Shown: piece by piece, positions 10,782 to 24,012 of the stretch
Layout: the number at the start of each line of letters is the position of its first letter
Numbering within the stretch: the first letter of the stretch is position 1
Assembly: GCA_033032175.1 (NCBI GenBank)
Contig: CM065311.1
Span: 7,557,190-7,621,189 of the forward strand
Direction of reading: 5' to 3'
DNA length: 64,000 nt
Source: Saturnia japonica
Lineage: Eukaryota > Arthropoda > Insecta > Lepidoptera > Saturniidae
Translations under genes and position numbers: made by a program
The notes under the pieces: generated by a model
Seen by the model: only the letters and a program-made list of their open reading frames with translations
Database searches by the model: none
Told to the model about the DNA's origin: nothing

Positions 10782-11284
10782 TCTATACAATTAATAAAAT
10801 TGAAGTGTCTGTTTGTAATGCCAAAATAACAGCTTTTTACTAAATGCAGATGAAAGTATATAGGTACGATACCTATAACAAAAAAAACCATTTTTAAATT
10901 TTTTATCTGTCTGTTTATTCCGGGTAATCACCGAAGCGATTGGGCCGATTTTAATGGGACTTTCACTGATAGATAGCTGATTTTATAGGGAGTAACATAG
11001 GCTACTTTTATTTTGAAAAAAGAATTAGGGTTCCGCAAAAACTGGTCATGGTGAATCAGTTTGGGCGCTTAAATGGCTTACGCTGAGTAAAACATAAGAT
11101 ATGTAGCAAATTAATACAGTTAATACTTGTAGACCTTAACAAAAAAATACAGCCAGAGTATACATCTATCTCCTAAGAGAAACCCACAATAAGCATTTTT
11201 GTCTTTAAATTAGCTGGAGGCTGGGAGGCAATATTCGCGTGGGCATTCTGTAGTCCACGTGAGCGAAGCCGCGGGCACAGCTAG
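10782..11284 (+). mobile_element. Helitron family A, full-length non-autonomous copy
   Basis: 503 bp, starting TCTATACAATTAATAAAATT and ending GAGCGAAGCCGCGGGCACAG then CTAG. The flanking bases are A (10781) and T (11285), the Helitron insertion site. The subterminal GC-rich stretch can form the 3' hairpin. Internal landmarks used to find relatives: CGGGACTTTCACTGATAGAT-like, GGTGAATCAGTTTGGGCGC and GGCATTCTGTAGTCCACGTG. No ORF of note. Confidence 0.85.
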
Positions 11285-11485
11285 TACCTAATAAAGTTTT
11301 GGTAACGTAATCTACTAACATAAGTATTCCAAATTATAAGCATATAAGGCGCCAATATTTGAGAGACCCAATCCAGCCTTGGCTGAGTTTTTGATGGGAT
11401 CTTGGTCTTGTCATGTGATGGTTTTAATTTTATTCATAAACTTGTGTAATTTAATCCTTTATTATTGGGGTTATTTTGCATGTTA

Positions 11486-12405
11486 TATTTTATAGTTATT
11501 GTGCACAAGTGAAGTGGATTATACATAATAACTAGAAACATGCTTTTTGATTTAGGTGCCACAAAAACCGGACTACAGTTCTAAGAAGTGAGTCATCATC
11601 TCAGACCAAAGAATAGGCCACCATTTTGTTAAGCGAGCTGTTTGAAGATTAAAAAAAAATTGGTAGATATTCTGTATCATAAATTAAACAGGGCTAAATA
11701 TCTTTATTTTTTTTCTATATTAATAACTCACTATTATAATATTAACAATGAAATTTTAGGTAGTACCACTTGTGTTTCAAGTGATGCTGTACGTTCCCAT
11801 ACACAATGCAGCATAATAAATCAGCATGAATTATAATAATTCGACACCCAAAATGAATATTATCGTAAGTCGTTTAGCCATGGTTTTCAGGAGAGCCGTT
11901 TTAAGAAAATTATTAACTTCATTTTTTTACTACTGCTTATATTATTATGATTCAAATGTACATAGATTTTTACCTATTTATAAAACTCTTTCGATAAATC
12001 TAAATTAAACTAAAACCAATGAAAGTATGATTTTAGCGTAGTTATAATGTATAAATTTTTCACATCTTTGAATGTAGGTAATTTTTTTTTATCTTAAGTG
12101 ACCTTTATGTACTTTAATAGTTTTAGACAACTTTTATGAATAATATCACTATAACTTCTTCTTCTTCTTCCTCTTCCTAACTTGGCAACCGGTCCTCTTT
12201 AATGAAGACCATTACTGCATCGTCGAGTGAATTATATTGTCAAGTGTTATGACGACTCAGTAGCGTAACAAGATGGTGGCTCCCTTGTTAGAACTTTCTA
12301 GGGAATTTTTGTGGGATCTCGGAATGAATGCTTTCAGCTTATATTTATAATCCACCTCACTTATGCACAAAACCAAACTATATCACGCAAAACGCCACCA
12401 ATATT
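11486..12405. repeat. Pair of inverted repeats, possible 0.9-kb element
   Basis: A block at 11486-11640 (plus) and its complement at 12245-12405 (minus) share TTGTGCA-AAGTGA-GTGGATTATA and GCCACCAT-TTGTTA words. A third, solo copy is at 38441-38570. The arrangement resembles an element with long inverted ends. The interior (11642-12008) has two short ORFs with no recognisable motif. Confidence 0.5.
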
Positions 12406-12531
12406 ACATAATATAGGGTCACAAACGTAAGTAAATGAATTAAAAATAACAACCACAACATGTCACTTCAAGATCCCGCCAAAAACCCTACTATAACTTT
12501 TTTTACTATTATAATTTGATAAATTAAAATA

Positions 12532-13613
12532 CATTCTGTAAAAAAAGTATCGGGAATAAATGATTTGTTTATGGTTCCAAAATATTTTTTTTTCCTTGTA
12601 AGTTGGGCACATCTGATTTTCATTTTGGCGTGCAGTTTGAGTTGCATCTGTCATTTAGATTAAATACGGTGCTGATTTTAGTTAGATCATATCTAGTATG
12701 TGTATTGCGAATTTCATAATGGACTAAAACATAAAACAAAGAGTTTGGCTTAAATTTTGCATCGGCAATGAAATTTCATGTTCGGATACACTGAAAATGT
12801 TACAGAAGGCTTACGGTGAATTGACTTTATCAGAAACATATGCTTGTGAGTGGTACAAAGCGTTCAAAACTAGTTGAGATATGCTGGAAGATTTGCCTAG
12901 CCCTGGTAGGCCATCAACGTCTTCAACTGAAGTTAACATTGCAAAAGTGAAGGAAATAGTGACTGAAAATTCTCATTCAAGTTTGAGAGAGATAGCCGCT
13001 GAACTTTCTGTGTCTCACGAGTCGATCCGTATCATTTTAAATAATCACATGGGTATGAAACATATTGCCGCTCGGCTAGTCCCAAAAGACCGTAATTTTC
13101 TCCAGAAACTCAATCGCATAAGGGTCGCTGAGGAAATGCTAGAACGAGTCAATTCCGACCAAACATTCATGAAACCCATTGTTACTGGTGACGAGACGTG
13201 GGTTTTGACATGCAAACTATCAACAAGCTTCGAAGTGAACAGAAACCGAAAAAACCACGCCGCCGAAGTCGATCAAAAGTCAAAGTCATGTTGACTGTTT
13301 TCTTTGACTATCGCGATGGTGTCCACTCGGAATTCTTATCGGAACTACAGCCAACTTCTTTCTTTTTCCTAAACTCAAATGACCATTTCTTGGCACCCGT
13401 TTTCATTCGGTAGAAGACATAAAGGAGAATTCGCGACGAGAACTGAACTTAATTCCGAAAAAGGCGTTAAAAAATGTTTTCATGATTGGATTATTCGTTG
13501 GCGTAAGTGTATCGTTTCTGAAGGAGCATACTTTGAAGGCGATAAAATAAATTTGTATGAATAACTAACATTTTGTGTATTATTGATCTTTTTCTGGTAC
13601 TTTTTTGACAGTG
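12532..13613 (+). mobile_element. Mariner element, both ends present, internally deleted
   Basis: The terminal sequences CATTCTGTAAAAAAAGTATC (left) and the complement CACTGTCAAAAAAGTACC (right) are mariner-type inverted repeats, and TA dinucleotides flank at 12530-12531 and 13614-13615. At 1082 bp it is shorter than the roughly 1.3 kb of an intact element, matching the loss of the catalytic middle of the transposase. It resembles the irritans-type subfamily. Confidence 0.85.
12719..13563 (+). pseudogene. Mariner transposase pseudogene (irritans-like)
   Basis: Remnant of the DD34D transposase that would cut and paste the surrounding mariner. The ATG at 12719 is followed by a stop at codon 3, a second in-frame TGA lies just before 12881, and the frame shifts after TGDETWV (about 13200). 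Recognisable parts in order are a helix-turn-helix region with EDLPSPGRPSTSS and LREIAAELSVSHESIR, the first catalytic Asp in VTGDETW, KPKKPRRRSRSKVKVMLTVF in the second frame, then a deletion that removes the second and third catalytic Asp region, and the C-terminus KKCFHDW..RW.KCIVSEGAY. It cannot encode an active enzyme. Confidence 0.88.
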
Positions 13614-14440
13614 TAGTACATAAGGAAGACAATTCGTTTTTTTTGGCGCCCCAAAAGTCAGATTAAAGTCAATATTCTTTGATACCTTCTACATCGTTTA
13701 ATTTTTATGACGTCAAATAGAAAACTGGTGAAACTTCCTTTTGTGGTAAAAGATAGAGACATCAGCCTGCGGAGTAGTTAAAATTGTTAAGGACGCAGTT
13801 ATGAGAGTTTCCAGACTTTCGAGCTTTTGATTTATAATTTTTTTAGCTTTCTTACAAACTTATTTTCGAATATATTGTTTTACAGTATAAAGTCTGGTTA
13901 TCAAGTTAAAGGACTTTGAAGTTTTGACCAACCGGCACCTAAACCTTTGCACCTTTAAATGATTTGAAGAACGATCATTCCAACAGCTATAATTAAAAGA
14001 ACAGCAATGGAACTTGGCAATCGTTAGATCTCAGAACACAATCTATTTGTGAGCGGATGGGGAGGCTTTTGTATTTGATGTTCACTAAGGATATAAATTC
14101 GCACAACGCCATCTTTTGGTGAAAAGACGGCAACGCCGTTACCAAATGTGCATTATTTGTTTAAAATTATATTTTTTAAGTTTTTTCTTTTTTTCTTTTG
14201 ATCCCTTGTATTCATGGTTAATTGCCTAATTACCCTAATTCCAAATTTCATGTTTCTGAGTCACTTAGAAGTGGTCTAGGTTAAATTTTTGATGAGTGAG
14301 TGACTTAATAACACTAGAACGATAATAAGTTTATTCGTGAAATTTGTGTTTCTAGGTGTTCAAGGGAGGTTTATTATAAACATACGAAATTTTAAGTGTG
14401 TAAATCTAATAGTTTTTTACATAACGAGGTGTCAAAATTA
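13614..14440. other. No recognised feature
   Basis: AT-rich sequence between the mariner and the poly(T)-linked fragment. I see no gene or repeat in it. Confidence 0.5.
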
Positions 14441-14445
14441 TCTCG

Positions 14446-14640
14446 TTTTTTTTTTTTTTTCTTTTGACCTGACTGCACTGTTATCCTTAGGGGCCCTATC
14501 CAAAAACAGGGCCGCTGCGGCTTTTACAGCTTCACCGAACTTGAAAGTATCTCGAATTGGTTCGTGTAATTATACACACTGATCGGTGTTGCCCGTTCCG
14601 AACTTGGCTGACCATTGCCGTGTGTCTAGACATTAACATA
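14446..14640 (-). pseudogene. Possible retrocopy fragment with a poly(A) tail (minus strand)
   Basis: On the minus strand a locally GC-balanced frame reads RDTFKFGEAVKAAAALFLDR then APKDNSAVRSK, ending directly in a 15-base A run (14460-14446). A TAA precedes it, with TDQC upstream in the same frame. An open, amino-acid-balanced stretch followed by poly(A) suggests a processed pseudogene or the 3' end of a retroelement. I do not recognise the protein. The short frame (about 37 codons) could also be chance. Confidence 0.3.
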
Positions 14641-16164
14641 GTAATTATACAAAGTACATTCAGCACAATACTTTCATAAAATTATTGTTTTCATTTTATT
14701 AGGTACAGCTGAATTATTGATTGATGAATAAAAGCTTGTTACTGAATAAAAAATTATCATATTATTTCATTTTTAAATAACTTATTATCATTATTTATAT
14801 TAAAGATAATATCTAAAATCCATACGTTTTACCTAAATATTTCAAATTTATTTGTGATAGTCATTGCATTATTATTATAGTCATATTTAAATATTTTGCA
14901 AAAAAAAACTTTATATGAAGAAAAATTACCCTTGTGTGTGTTTAACCGGCTTTTATTGCGAACATTTATTACCATGTTATTTAAGTGGTACTTATGGGTT
15001 TTATATTTAAAAAATCACGTTTTCAGGGGTGTAACTTCATGCTAACTTCTTAAAATAGCGCTCCTACGTAACTGTAATTAAACGAGACAAAGGACTACTA
15101 AAATATAATAACGCTAATCCTACACGACTTTATAAATATAAAACCAAAGAGTTATGTAAGAAAGCATTTTGTTTTTTACTTTTTTGCTCATTGCCAAAAG
15201 TAAGTAATTTGGTGGCCATTTTAGCGAAAAGAGTCAATAATATAAAATATTATTTTGCTTTCCTGCCATCTACGAAATATTCCGTAGAACTTACTAGTAC
15301 AATAACGTAGCTACAACTAAGCTCAGGCATACGTCATAAAACTTAAACTCGTGCTTGACAGATGTCGCTACATGGCTACATAGACTTTTGTAATAATAAT
15401 ACTAATTACTCTTTATTCCGTGATAATAATAATATAAAATATTTTGTATTGTTTGATTTTGAGACTTTATTAATATATTAAATAAAGATTACAATACCGA
15501 TTGTTTTTTCTATGATCTATTTTTAAATTTTATTGTTTGAATAAATTCCGATATCTTTGATGTTATTTAACATATTAAAGGTAGGTACTTGATAACCATC
15601 CTCTAAAACTAAGGATCGTAGTATGTATTATGTAATTTATTTAAATGCATAGTTTTTTAATTTTAATTCGTCATAATTGATGTTTTAACCCTATGAAACA
15701 CAGACACAATATGATTAGATGCGAAAACTTTGTTGTATAACAAGTCGATTGACCAGAGCCGATGTTATAATAATATGATTAGAATTAAATATTGGAAAAC
15801 AATTATTGTTGTAAAAATATTTATCTGTGACTATACTGATGAAAAATTTATTTTCGAATCAATTTTTTTCTGTCTGGAAAGCCTGGCAGCTGGCTACGAA
15901 TGTGACATACGACGTACCCATAGGACATATCAAACTATGCCAGCAGATAGATTTATGACCCGACCGGTCTGTGCTTATGTTGTAGTCTACAGCAGTCATG
16001 ATAATTAAATCAAACATTAATCAATTGATATGACTGTGCACTATGAGTTGGCTACAGTTGTGTGGTGAATGTTGAGCTATATATGAAGTAATTCTAGTTT
16101 ATTACATACATTTTGAAAGTAAAGGAACTTTAGTGAAGATTTTTTTTCGTTATTGGTTTATCGT
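14641..16164. other. No recognised feature
   Basis: Strongly AT-rich. The open frame at 15730-16008 shows no motif and has no splice context that would make it an exon. Confidence 0.45.
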
Positions 16165-16167
16165 TAT

Positions 16168-16288
16168 GGCCACATTCTTACCTGATCTTAAGTGACGATG
16201 TGGCCCAAGATGGTAACACGCTAAACGCTAAGGCTAATTGAAGACTAGCTCTCAAGTGCAGCTGCCGGAACACACCTATTTACCTATG
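16168..16288 (+). repeat. Dispersed repeat D, copy 3 (3'-truncated)
   Basis: GGCCACATTCTTACC, GACGATGTGGCCCAAGATGG and CTCAAGTGCAGCTGCCGGAA align with copies at 3984 and 40868. The right part of the family is missing. Confidence 0.65.
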
Positions 16289-16743
16289 ACGAGTGTAATA
16301 ATTTATTTTCCAAAAAAAAACTTCATAATTTTGTATTGAACATACTGGATATAAATGCATCTAAACGAATAAAATGAAAATAAATTAAACAATATTGTAT
16401 TTTTTGTTTACTATTGACAATTTTTCGTACATAATATACCTCTACTTTCATTTAAAACAAGTGGTATAAAATAATAATTACATATCAGAATCCAACACAA
16501 CACGTTTAATGAGGAAGCCGACATTAAATGTTTGTTAAAACTTCATAAATTTGCAGTTTAATTAAATTATTATACATAATAAAATTACATTAAATAACAA
16601 ATAGTTCCTTGTCGGAAAGAATTTAATTTCGACGGTATTTGAAATTTAATTCTTCAAAGTATACCTATTTAGTGACGATATAGCATAATAAACATTTTCT
16701 GGATACGCCCCTGATGTAAAAAGTTTGTACTTTTATTCAAATT

Positions 16744-16990
16744 TAGCTGTGCCCGCGGCTTCGCTCACGTGGACTACAGAACGCTGCGTCGTCGATCAGG
16801 CACACTCGCGAATCTTGCTACACCGCTCCCGATTGTTTTAAATTAAAAAATGCTTATTATGAGTGATCCTTAGAAGATAAAACATATGCGCATATTATAC
16901 AATTATGTAGTACATTAGTTTGATATTATATCTCTTATGGTTTACTCAGGGTAAACCATTTAAGCGCCCGAATTGATTGAATGAACACTA
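16744..16990 (-). mobile_element. Helitron family A, 3' half (minus strand)
   Basis: The plus strand reads TTAGCTGTGCCCGCGGCTTC then GCTCACGTGGACTACAGAA, the complement of the family-A 3' end with CTAG altered to CTAA. It then continues through the family interior (complement of AATTCGGGCGCTTAAATGG). The 5' half is replaced by other sequence after about 16990. Confidence 0.7.
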
Positions 16991-17464
16991 TTTTGCAATT
17001 CATTACTCCGTGAACTGGGTGATAATAAGACATCCTTTTAGTAACCGACTTCAACAAAAGACGGGTCAGGTAACTCAGTTCGAATGTTTTTAAAAATTAT
17101 CTTGTTATGGAAATACGTTATGAAAGTAATTCTTACCGGGCTATCAATTTTTACTTAATATTTATTGTTCTTATACAATTTGGTTTATAGACCGGGACAA
17201 AACCTGCCGTGTCGTGCTATTCAGGTATTAAAGGTCAAAACGAGAGTGGTTACCGTTAACTAAAAACTGGTTCCATGAAAGGTTTTGAAGGCTCTATTAA
17301 GTTCTTATTATTCACGAATAGGTAGTTAAAGTTAATATTTTATACTCAGGCGTTGTTTTATAATTTATAACGCTTTATGATTATATATTGTACTCTATAT
17401 GGAGTAATGTAGGTAGGTTAAGTTAGCTAGCTACCTACCATTATAAATACATATATCGAACTTC

Positions 17465-17620
17465 AAAGGCTTGATGACATTCAAATGAAATTATGTCTAT
17501 CTTCTAAGGATCATCCACAGTAAACATTTTTGTCTTTAAAGTAACCGGGAGCGGGGGTAACACGACTCGCTCGTCTGCCCGATAGAGGGGATTCTGTAGT
17601 CCACGAGAGCGGAGCCGACA
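17465..17620 (+). mobile_element. Helitron family A, 3' fragment (plus strand)
   Basis: TATGTCTATCTTCTAAGGAT, TTTTTGTCTTTAAAGTAACC and GGATTCTGTAGTCCACGAGA match the 3' third of family A, ending near GCGGAGCCGA without the terminal CTAG. A short ACCGACTTCAA repeat word precedes it at 17043. Confidence 0.6.
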
Positions 17621-20600
17621 ATACATAACATAATCGATTATGGTCGTTTCATGTCTCATCTGCAACAATTTTTTAAATTATTTTTATATTACTATTATTT
17701 CTTTAACACCTTTATCATTAACTCCTTATAGGTAAATAACAATCAGTTCTACTGGCTTGAACGCATCTCTTATAGTTCCAGTTACTTCACTTTTTCTTCT
17801 TTTCCATTAATATTTTCAGATTTAACATTTTGAGGGCCACCGTCATCAATAATAAATTTAATAACAATCGTTTTTTGTTGCAAGAAGACGTAACATCGGT
17901 TAATCTGATTAAGGCGGATGTAGCAAAGTAATTTCGGATAAATGTATCGTTATTTATTTCGCATTCGTTTCAGTAGGTATGTATTTGATTTTTACAGTCT
18001 TTTCTTTACTTTCTAATAAAATTACGGTGAAAATATACTAATATCCAACATTTGTATAAGTACCTACTACCGATAAATGGAAGTATCCATTGCAAACACA
18101 ATTCTTAGTAAACTGAAGGCCCGATGAAATCAAGCGGAGTGTGTATCCACTAATGTTTTTATATTTTAACCAATCAAACGCGAAACTGATTTTTTTTTTT
18201 TCTATTCCGGTCAGATACAATATGAAATCTACTACTGGTCCATGGGCCATAAAACATGTTACTGATTTTAAAGATGGAGTCGTTTCTAATATATGTAGTT
18301 CTATTATACTGGTATATATAAATGGATAAGCCTGTAATTCATTGTACTATTTGAAAGTTATTATTGCTATGCTCGATTACCATAGATCACGAAACGGACC
18401 AAAAATGTGTAAGTAGTTTTGACCAACAAATCTTAGACTATATTATACATTATCATGCTTTCCTTTATTAATTATAAATAACAACAATATATTAAGTATA
18501 ATAAAATTGTGCAAATCTTGTACTAGGTGTCTTAAAGTACATGCAAGAATTGAATTTTATATATAAAGTATTGACAACGAAACTAAAAGCCAGCGTAACA
18601 GCTGACCGTCCATGGTTATTAAAAATTGAGCGTTACAAGAAAGAACAAATGTGTTGGCTTCAATAAATGTGGTTAGATTTATTGAAAATTCAAAGAGACT
18701 AAATCAGTTAGTGATATCAGACACTAGCGGTCCTTCAACACATAATATTGAAGCAGTTCGTGAGAGCGTTATTTTGCTGACTCTAAGAACATGAATTCGG
18801 TACCGTGGTCAAAAATTAGACATTTCGAGAAGTATACGTACTACATACACCTTTCGCATATTCTATTATTCTATATACTCGTCTCGTTGATCTTACATTT
18901 TGCTTGGCTAGCTATCTGTACATTCTGCACAATTGGCGTAATGGGTGGATTCATTCGTTTGTCATAACCCGTTGTAGACGTGGGAGGACGTTTTAAATTA
19001 CAGCATTTGACACCATTATGTATTTAGTTCTAATTTAAATGAATTATTTATGACTAGTTTGAATTACGAGGTTTTGTAGATGCATTGCAAAATTCGCGCT
19101 TAGAATTATATTTCTGAATGGAAGCTGTAGGTAATATGCTAAGAATAAGCTTCTCCTACTGCGAGACTATAGATTGCTATGAGTTAGAAAAGCTTAAAAA
19201 TTGGCCTCACCTAACTGCAACCGTGAACATACGTTCTGATAAGGTCGGTTACGATAACCAGTTCCAAGCATATTGAAAGGGCAGAGTAACATAACTGTCA
19301 GACGTAGCGATTGATTTGACCCAGAAACCGTTTGAAGTTGGTAATTTTATTTTCTGAATAATATCTTAGGTATTTAATTGTAGAATATCTTTTGAAGATT
19401 TGTACAGATGCTGAAATTCGGCAATAAGGTAATTGTGCTGTAGCTATTCACAATACGAATGAGCTAGGTCTGACAAACCTTGGATTTATTTATCTCATGG
19501 TTCTAAATACATCCAGATTTTTAAAGTGTAATTAATTTTGATTTATTTAGAAATATTAAATGATTAAATCGATTTAATAAAGTTCCTATGGTTTACTGAT
19601 AAATAACTTACAGCTTAAATCAGTGTATCTGAAAGCAAAAAAATTTTTCAAGAAATAAGTGAGTACTAAGTAAAGATTTAAAAAAATCATCTCATAATGG
19701 AGTTAAAAATAGGATGAGTCCTGAGATGCTGCTGATAGGAAATTCTATCGGGCACACGGATTTATTATAAAGTTGAAATTTTAGATATACCTATTTAAAT
19801 AATACAACATTTAGTTTTGAAACGGAAGCTGACGATTTATTGGTCCATGAAATAGAGGTAGAGCTTGTAATAACCATTTATAGACCAACTGTCAAAGCTT
19901 CTAATGGCTCCAGGGTCCATTGCTTATTCGATTCAAATAAGCTACACTCGCTGGTTTACATAATACGACTAAAAATAAAACGATCTTATATTAGTGAAAT
20001 TGTATATACTCTTAAACTTATGAAGTGCGTAACGTATACAAAAATTAAACTAAAGTATTTAGTATACTCGAAGTTAATTTATTGCTTCCACTGAAGGGCT
20101 CTTTGCTCGAACACATAGTATATGTTTCTTGTTTGTTTAGTGTAGTCTAATACAGCTACACTATTTATTTCATTTCTGTATGCAACTTTTTATTCAGAAC
20201 GTGTTTATTAAATGACAGTAACTGTATATTATTACCCGGACTACATAATATGCACTTTTCTACCTAGTAGCATTTAGGAAGTCGGTAGTGCCCGTAGTAT
20301 AATATAATAGTAGTAGTATACTATACTTTGTACAGTACAATTTTCATAACATAATATATTATAATTTCAATGCATACACTATTCACGTATGTGTTGTTTC
20401 ACGGTTACAAACATATTCAAGTTATCATAGTGTTACTGTATTATTGTAAAATGTAAATTCTCTTTGTTTGTGCTTAATAAAATTATTATTATTATACCTC
20501 TTTATCATGCCGAGAAAGTTATGCTGCTCCTAGAGCATACGTGTTTTCTGTTAATTGTATAAACAATATTAATATGTTCTATAAAACGATAATATCCCTT

Positions 20601-20744
20601 ATTAAATCGCGTCGTGTCTTGGGAGAAGTAATTTAAATTCGGTTGATTAGAAGCTTTTGTAGTAATATTTATACTTAGTTCGATTAAACGAAGACGAGCA
20701 GTAATATATACCAAAATAAGCATCATTGTTTTACGGTCAGATAA
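17621..20744. other. No recognised feature
   Basis: About 3.1 kb of AT-rich sequence. The short open frames (18038-18329 on both strands, 19840-20094) lack family motifs, repeats or convincing splice context. I cannot support a gene here. Confidence 0.45.
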
Positions 20745-21278
20745 TCTATACTATAATTAATAAAATTGAAATGTCTGTTTGTAATGTCAAAATAACTAAA
20801 TGCATTATGAAATTATATACGATACCTATTACAAAAAACCATTTTTACAATTTTTGTCTGTGTGTCTGCTTGTTTGTTCCGGGTAATCTCCGAAACGGTT
20901 GGATCGATATTTACGGGACTTTCACTGATAGATAGCTGGTATTATAAGGAGTAACTTAGGCTACTTTTATTTTTTTTAAACAAGTAGGGTTCCATGCAAA
21001 TAAAAAAAAACTAGTCATGGTGAATCAATTCGGGCGCTTAAATGGTTTACGCTGAGTAAACCATACGATATATAGTAAATTAATGTACTACATAATTGTA
21101 GACATTAAAAAGACCAACAAAAAAGTCAGTGAGAGTGTATGTCTATCTTTTAAGGACCACCCACGATAAGTATTTTTGTCTTTAAAAATATAGCCGGGAG
21201 CGGGGCAGCAAGATTCACGCGTGTGTCCGATCGATGGCATTCTGTAGTCCACGTGAGCGAAGCCACGGGCAGAGCTAG
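20745..21278 (+). mobile_element. Helitron family A, full-length non-autonomous copy
   Basis: 534 bp, starts TCTATACTATAATTAATAAA and ends ACGTGAGCGAAGCCACGGGC-AGAG-CTAG, between A (20744) and T (21279). It aligns along its length with 10782-11284. Confidence 0.85.
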
Positions 21279-22535
21279 TAAGAAATATATTGACGGATAC
21301 CATACCTCATCAAGTTAAAAGTGATGGCAAATCAAGATTCCCTTGTCGTATCTAAATTATTTCAACTAAAATTTGAGAGTTTATAAATAAGAATACATTT
21401 TGGTATTATGTAATAAATGCCCTATAGTATATTGTGGAGCGTGTCTTAGCATATAATATGTTAGTTTATTAAACGAACATACCAGTCCCGAGACGTGGGA
21501 CCCCTTGATAACAATTTGATTATTCAGCGCCCCTCACTGTTAGGTCGTATAACGTTTTAAGGTAATCTCAGCTAATGATTCCAACTCGCCCTTCGTTGAA
21601 ACGACATGGCACCCTACAATTTGCAGGCAAATTAGTTCCCAGATTGATGCTTACTCACAGCAAATTGAGTAAACTAAATATACTAAAATTTTATTAGCGC
21701 GATATATTTTTAAAGCCTATGAAGATCCTCCTATGTTACTCGTACATCCAGCCGTAAAAGTATATGGTGAAGTATCAAATGTAGGACATATAATCCGAAG
21801 GGAGACGATATCGTCATCCGAATACAGCGCGATGTCGTGCAAAAACGCTATGGACTCAGGATTAAAACAATTTTTATATTTATTTTTAGTATAAAGTCGA
21901 CCCGGTTTACATTAAGTACGTCTATAAATGACTTTAGAGTGTTGGATATTATATTAATGTGGGAGATGAACAGATGTCAGTGAATGTTCTTAAATATACG
22001 AATGTATGGTAATAACACATACGACGTATTATTATAGTCCACAAAAGTACTACAAAACGATCAATAATTTTACTTATTTTTTTTTTGCAGTATTTATGTT
22101 TGGTTTACATAATTACAAATATGAATATTTTTAGTATATGAATTACCTTGCAATTTTCATATGAAACTTATATCACTATGTGTAAAAAGTATATCTATTC
22201 ATATCTATTCATTTCTTGTAAACTGTACAATGTAATTTGTCATATTTTTCATAGTATAAAATAAGATTAATAATATTTTCTAAATGATCACCAGAAATAG
22301 AGCGTTGCAGGTACTATAAAATTAATCTTAAATTTTAAATCAATTTAAAAACGTGTGAATTTAAAATAGTTTTCAAAATTAACGAGTAGAGGCATATATA
22401 TAACTGACCGGTATGAATATTTCGCAATATTATATAATGTAAACAATCTAACTAACAGCTGTTAAATATCTTAGTTAACGAGATTGTTAATAGATGGCGT
22501 CTGGAATATATTTTCGTTAGCGTCCACAGATGGCA
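21279..22535. other. No recognised feature
   Basis: AT-rich, with slightly more balanced composition near 21480-21620 and 21770-21850 but no open frame or repeat I can name. Confidence 0.4.
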
Positions 22536-23152
22536 TCAATACAGTTAGTAAAATTGAAGTGTCTGTTTGTAATGTCAAAATAACGGCGTTTTAACCGACT
22601 TGAAAAAATGATGGAGGTTACTCAATTCCAATGTTAATTTTTTTTATGGATGACCAGCCATAACATCTTTGTTTATGAACCGATTTGGATGATTCATTTT
22701 TTGTTTGATAGGGAATATACCCCAAGGATAGTCTTAACATTTCATTGGTATTGGACCTTCAACTTCGAAGATAAGAAGAGTTCAAAATCATTTTATTACT
22801 ATTGCATATGAAAGTATTTACGCTACTTATAACAAAAAACCAATTTAAAAAAATGTTGTTCTTCTATCTGTTTGTTCCGAGTAATCTCCTGTTAAACGGT
22901 TCGACCAATTTTGACGTGACTTTCACTGGCAGATAGCTGATGTTATAAAGTTACTTAAGCTACTCTTATTTAAGAAAAATTATTAGGGTTCCGTGAAAAA
23001 ATTAAAAAACTGGTCATGGTGAATCAATTGGAGCTCTAAAATGGCTTACGCTGAGTAAACTATAACAGATACGTCAAATTAATGTACTACATAATTGTAG
23101 ATATTAAAAAGACCAATAAAATGTCAACCAGAGCATATATGTCTATCTTCTT
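22536..23152 (+). mobile_element. Helitron family A, 5' part, with nested ACCGAC element
   Basis: Starts TCAATACAGTTAGTAAAATT, then the family sequence breaks at 22593 inside the GCGTTTTA word and resumes at about 22791 (TTTTATTACTATTGCATATG). It continues to the ATGTCTATCTTCTTA block, after which the 3' end is lost. Confidence 0.7.
22594..22790 (+). mobile_element. ACCGACTT-type dispersed element (E1) nested in Helitron
   Basis: Begins ACCGACTTGAAAAAATGATG, contains GTTTATGAACCGATTTGGAT and ATTGGTATTGGACCTTCAAC, ends AGAGTTCAAAATCA. TTTTA occurs at both junctions, a possible target duplication. Relatives are at 25262-25478 (minus) and 46477-46652. Confidence 0.65.
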
Positions 23153-23674
23153 AAAAATATTACTTTTAAACTATTTGTTTATCTGATAAAGAGTTAACGG
23201 AGATATGGCGTTGCTGGGAAAACGCCTTTAAGAAATGATATAATTATGATAGTAGCTGCCTATCAACGTTTCAATATTAGATAAAGGCCTTAAGGTACAG
23301 GACAGATCCCAGAGCAACTCGTGGCAAAGGAAGAGCTTAATCACCACGCCATCATTTTTCTTGTTCATATCACAGTAATAAGCTAAAAACAGAGTAGTTT
23401 ATTATCTCTAAATTATAATTGATCTATATTGTTCGTGGAATTCTGAAATGGAAGCACACAAAGTGTTCACTTTTTATGTATGCACCTATCTAACATACCA
23501 TAAAGCATATTGTGGCATGGAGGTCACACGTTTTTTCCATTTAAAACATGTAAGGGAAAGTATATTACAGGAAAGGTTACAGCTACTAAAGCGAACTTAA
23601 TATAGAACACGCAAATTGCGCATCATCCATTAACACTTTGCAAACGTCTCTTGAATTTTAACTAATATTGCAAA
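23153..23674. other. No recognised feature
   Basis: No gene or repeat identified between the two Helitron copies. Confidence 0.4.
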
Positions 23675-24012
23675 TCTATAGTTACTTATAATATTATAAA
23701 GCTCAAGAACTTGTTTGTTTGTTTGGACGCACTACTATCTGTAATTACCAACGACATTAGAAAAATATTTTTTGCATTTTATAAACTATTTATTGTGGAA
23801 GATTATAGGCTATATATCTTCGCATTGTGACTTTAGGGGAGGAGCAGTGACCATGAACGTCAAGAAATCTAGAAAACTGTAGGCAAGAACGGTAAGTGAG
23901 AAACAATTATAGGATACGTTGGCGACGCGACGGCACGTTGGAGATTTACATAAATCGAATAGGTCTATAATAAGTTAAATAGATTTACACGGGTGACACC
24001 GTACTGGCCGTA
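23675..24012 (+). mobile_element. Helitron family B, copy 2 (3' end decayed)
   Basis: Starts TCTATAGTTACTTATAATAT then TATAAAGCTCAAGAACTTG, contains AAGATTATAGGCTATATATC and GGAGCAGTGACCATGAACG. It ends near ACACGGGTGACACCGTACTG, where the GC hairpin and CTAG are no longer intact. Confidence 0.65.
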
